This document shows positions 62,151 to 64,000 of a stretch of 64,000 nucleotides of DNA, piece by piece. Below the pieces are notes generated by a model. It saw nothing but the letters and a program-made list of their open reading frames with translations. It searched no databases and had not been told where the DNA came from. Source of the stretch: Lautropia sp. (lineage in GTDB: Bacteria > Pseudomonadota > Gammaproteobacteria > Burkholderiales > Burkholderiaceae_E). The DNA lies in assembly GCA_030530775.1 (NCBI GenBank), contig JAUMUG010000005.1, forward strand, positions 124,001-188,000, written 5' to 3'. Numbering within the stretch: the first letter of the stretch is position 1; each line of letters begins with the position of its first letter. The position numbers and the translations under genes were made by a program.

Positions 62151-62690
62151 TCACGTGTCCAGTGGTGCCGCGCCGGCAAAATCATGCTGGCGCCAAGCCT
62201 CGAACACACTGATGGCCACGGCATTCGACAGATTCAGACTGCGATTGTCCGGACGCATCGGCAGTCGCAGCAACTGTTCTGGTTGTAGACTGTTCAACAC
62301 CTCGGCCGGCAAGCCTGCGGTTTCGCAGCCGAACACCAGGTGATCGCCAGGTTCGAAACGGCACTGGAAAGGGCTCGTGCGCCCCCTGGTGCTGAAGCCA
62401 AACAGGCGACCCGGCTGCGTCGCGGCCAGAAAGGCCTGCCAGTTCGGGTAGATCTTCATGCTGATGAATTCATGATAATCGAGCCCGGCGCGCCTCATCC
62501 GGGCGTGGTCGATCGGGAACCCCAGCGGTTCGATCAAATGCAGCGAGCAGCCCGTGTTGGCGCACAGGCGAATGATGTTGCCGGTGTTGGGCGGTATTTC
62601 CGGCTGGACGAGCACGACATTGAACACGGTCTGCGGCGGATGCAAAAAATCTGATGATACGGTGTCGCCGCCATATGACCACATGGTCAA
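62151..62690 (-). CDS. trmL: tRNA (cytidine(34)-2'-O)-methyltransferase TrmL
   Basis: SPOUT-family enzyme methylating the wobble ribose of certain tRNA-Leu isoacceptors. It has FNVVLVQPEIPPNTGNIIRLCANTG, LHLIEPLGFPIDHARMRRAGLDYHEF, FGFSTRG, LVFGCETAGLP and RLPMRPDNRSLNLSNAVAISVFEAWRQ, forming the trefoil knot. Predicted 179 residues; the family usually starts just at FNVVLVQ, and the GTG at 62627 would give that. No clear Shine-Dalgarno sequence favours either. Confidence 0.93.
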   Translation of the reverse strand: MTMWSYGGDTVSSDFLHPPQTVFNVVLVQPEIPPNTGNIIRLCANTGCSLHLIEPLGFPIDHARMRRAGLDYHEFISMKIYPNWQAFLAATQPGRLFGFSTRGRTSPFQCRFEPGDHLVFGCETAGLPAEVLNSLQPEQLLRLPMRPDNRSLNLSNAVAISVFEAWRQHDFAGAAPLDT

Positions 62691-62776
62691 CCGTCACGCC
62701 GCTCACTGCATTCCCGGGACCGTGCAGTCACCGATCGGATGCAGCGGCGCGAACGCTCGGCAACGGCCCCAGGGCG

Positions 62777-63829
62777 TCACCGGGCTTCGAATGGCACGGG
62801 TGTGCGGGCGACGACCAGTGCAATGACTTCCGCCGCGCCCGCCGCCTTCAGTTCCCGAGCCGCCTCGATCAGTGTGCTGCCGGTCGTCATCACATCATCG
62901 ATCAGAGCCAGCCGTTTGCCATGGAGGCCGGCGGCAGCCCTGAAGGCGCCCCGTAGATTCTGGTGCCGTGTCCGGGCGTCCAGACTCGACTGGGAACGAG
63001 TATGCCGGATGCGTTGCAGCCAGTCGTTACGCAATGGGGGCAGTGGGATGGGGCTGGCGCTACGTAGGGCCAGGGCTATCTCCAGGCTCTGATTGAAGCC
63101 TCGTTCCGCCAGACGGGCGCCGGACAACGGGACCGGCACCAGCGCATCGAAACGGGCCAGTGTGCGCAGCATGTCATCCTGCGCCAGACGGTGCAGCAGC
63201 ACTTCGGCCAACGGCCGCGCCAATGCCAGCTGTTGGCCGAACTTCAGTGCACCAAAGACTCGGTCGAGCGGATTGGTGTAGTCCGTTGCTCCGATGACCC
63301 GGTCCAGTGTCGAGTCTGCCGGCAGACAATGACGGCAGTAGTACCGTGGGGGCAGGCGGGCAGGGTCCTCACGGCACGGGTCAGGGCCGATCCTGCCTGG
63401 TGTCTGGCAGGAGACCGACGGTATCAATGTAGTGCCCTGGGACGGCAGCGATGCTTGCGAAGGTGTCGGCATGGATTCTGGCTTTGATTCAGACCCGGGT
63501 TCAGAGCCCGCTCGCTGCTCATATCCGGGAACAGGCACGGCGTCAGGTAGCCGAAGAGACTCCTCCATTCCGATCGGCATGGCTGTCGTCAAGCAGGCCG
63601 GGGTGGTGGATGGGATCGGCAATGCACAACGATGACAGCGTGGTGTCTGCAGGCCGGGCAGGGCCGTCCAGCAGTGCTTGCAGAGCGGCTCGTGGTCGCA
63701 GGGCTCGGCGCACAGCAGGCAGGCGCGTGGCAGCAGGCGTCCCAGCAGCTGTCGACAGATCCGGCCCAAGGGCTGCCAGTCATCTGGAACCGGCTTCCCG
63801 GTATTGAGGTGTAGCAGATTTGAAAGCAT
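62777..63829 (-). CDS. comF: ComF-family phosphoribosyltransferase-like protein with insertion
   Basis: 350 residues from ATG 63829, against about 230-250 usual. An N-terminal zinc finger has CLLC, CDHEPLCKHC and CHRC, later YYCRHC. The PRT domain has ALVPVPLSGARLAERGFNQSLEIALAL, SLDARTRHQNLRGAF and LALIDDVMTTGSTLIEAARELKAAGA (PRPP motif). Residues about 74-162 are a Pro/Ser/Glu-rich insertion between zinc cysteines. ComF proteins act in DNA uptake or processing. It diverges from the partial gene at the window end. Confidence 0.88.
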   Translation of the reverse strand: MLSNLLHLNTGKPVPDDWQPLGRICRQLLGRLLPRACLLCAEPCDHEPLCKHCWTALPGLQTPRCHRCALPIPSTTPACLTTAMPIGMEESLRLPDAVPVPGYEQRAGSEPGSESKPESMPTPSQASLPSQGTTLIPSVSCQTPGRIGPDPCREDPARLPPRYYCRHCLPADSTLDRVIGATDYTNPLDRVFGALKFGQQLALARPLAEVLLHRLAQDDMLRTLARFDALVPVPLSGARLAERGFNQSLEIALALRSASPIPLPPLRNDWLQRIRHTRSQSSLDARTRHQNLRGAFRAAAGLHGKRLALIDDVMTTGSTLIEAARELKAAGAAEVIALVVARTPVPFEAR

Positions 63830-63962
63830 GTGTGCATTCTGAATATCGAATGACGAATCATGACTCGTCGTGTACTGTCCGTGCCCGGGGTGGGCATCAT
63901 TGGACTTATGACAAAGGATGTAATCGCAGGTCTGGCCGATCGACTCTTCTATACTGCGGCTC

Positions 63963-64000
63963 ATGCTGAAACCCGTTGGCCTCGATCGATCCCAGTTGCG
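63963..64000 (+). CDS. Start of a gene cut by the window end (unknown)
   Basis: ATG at 63963 opens a frame MLKPVGLDRSQLR that runs to the window end. A TATACT (63950-63955) lies eight bases upstream, but no -35 was assigned. In related bacteria a methyltransferase gene often diverges from comF. Thirteen codons are too few to identify it. Confidence 0.3.
   Translation, partial: MLKPVGLDRSQL

Overview
The window is about 64 kb of GC-rich DNA with a core gene order typical of Betaproteobacteria, order Burkholderiales. On the left are the xerC end, a CobW-family GTPase, dksA, a STAS protein, hslVU, argB and slmA. On the right are moeB, ctpA, gpmA, a rhodanese, grxC, secB, gpsA, trmL and comF. 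Family-level motifs and neighbour order support this placement. The genus cannot be proved from the sequence alone; a Lautropia-like member of the Burkholderiaceae would be consistent.

Layout: 1-11.1 kb is housekeeping DNA with an EAL/degenerate-GGDEF c-di-GMP protein and a small membrane protein. From 11.5 to 55.3 kb lies one very large surface-polysaccharide region. It starts with a secreted beta-propeller-like protein and a leftmost + strand unit (WlbD/WbpI-type epimerase, GT4 transferase, PIG-L deacetylase). Two paralogous secreted proteins of unknown function follow. Next is a - strand operon (WlbB acetyltransferase, WlbC aminotransferase, Wzx, Wzy, NodB-like protein, GT4). A frameshifted NeuD/PglD-type acyltransferase pseudogene is followed by a + strand GT4-Wzy-beta-helix unit, then a - strand GT4-Wzx pair. 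Wzc kinase no. 1 (-) and WlbA dehydrogenase plus CpsB-type PHP phosphatase no. 1 (+) diverge. Then come a - strand group (WecG, WecB, two alpha/beta hydrolases), a - strand Wzx-Wzy pair, and a + strand unit (WecA, GT4, Wzc no. 2, PHP phosphatase no. 2, formyltransferase-like/GINT1-like fusion). From 55.3 kb to the end is housekeeping DNA again.

How it works together: WlbA, WlbC, WlbB and WlbD homologues, scattered over 26 kb, form most of a route to a UDP-2,3-diacetamido-2,3-dideoxy-uronic acid. The UDP-GlcNAc 6-dehydrogenase that starts the route is not in the window. WecA can load the lipid carrier and WecG and several GT4 enzymes extend the repeat unit. Three flippases, three polymerase-like membrane proteins and two Wzc/CpsB pairs indicate two or three Wzx/Wzy systems side by side. 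No Wza-type outer-membrane exporter was recognised.

Points of most interest: the tandem secreted paralogs at 17.2-20.7 kb; the GINT1-like fusion whose formyltransferase domain has lost its catalytic motif; a hydrolase pair in which one member has lost its nucleophile; a Wzy gene translationally coupled to a beta-helix enzyme; a hairpin that covers the hslV ribosome binding site; a four-copy 22-bp tandem repeat; and Ala/Ser/Pro/Thr-rich insertions or extensions in otherwise conserved proteins (SlmA, MoeB, ComF, a GT4, Wzc). No rRNA, tRNA, CRISPR array, transposase or phage gene was recognised.
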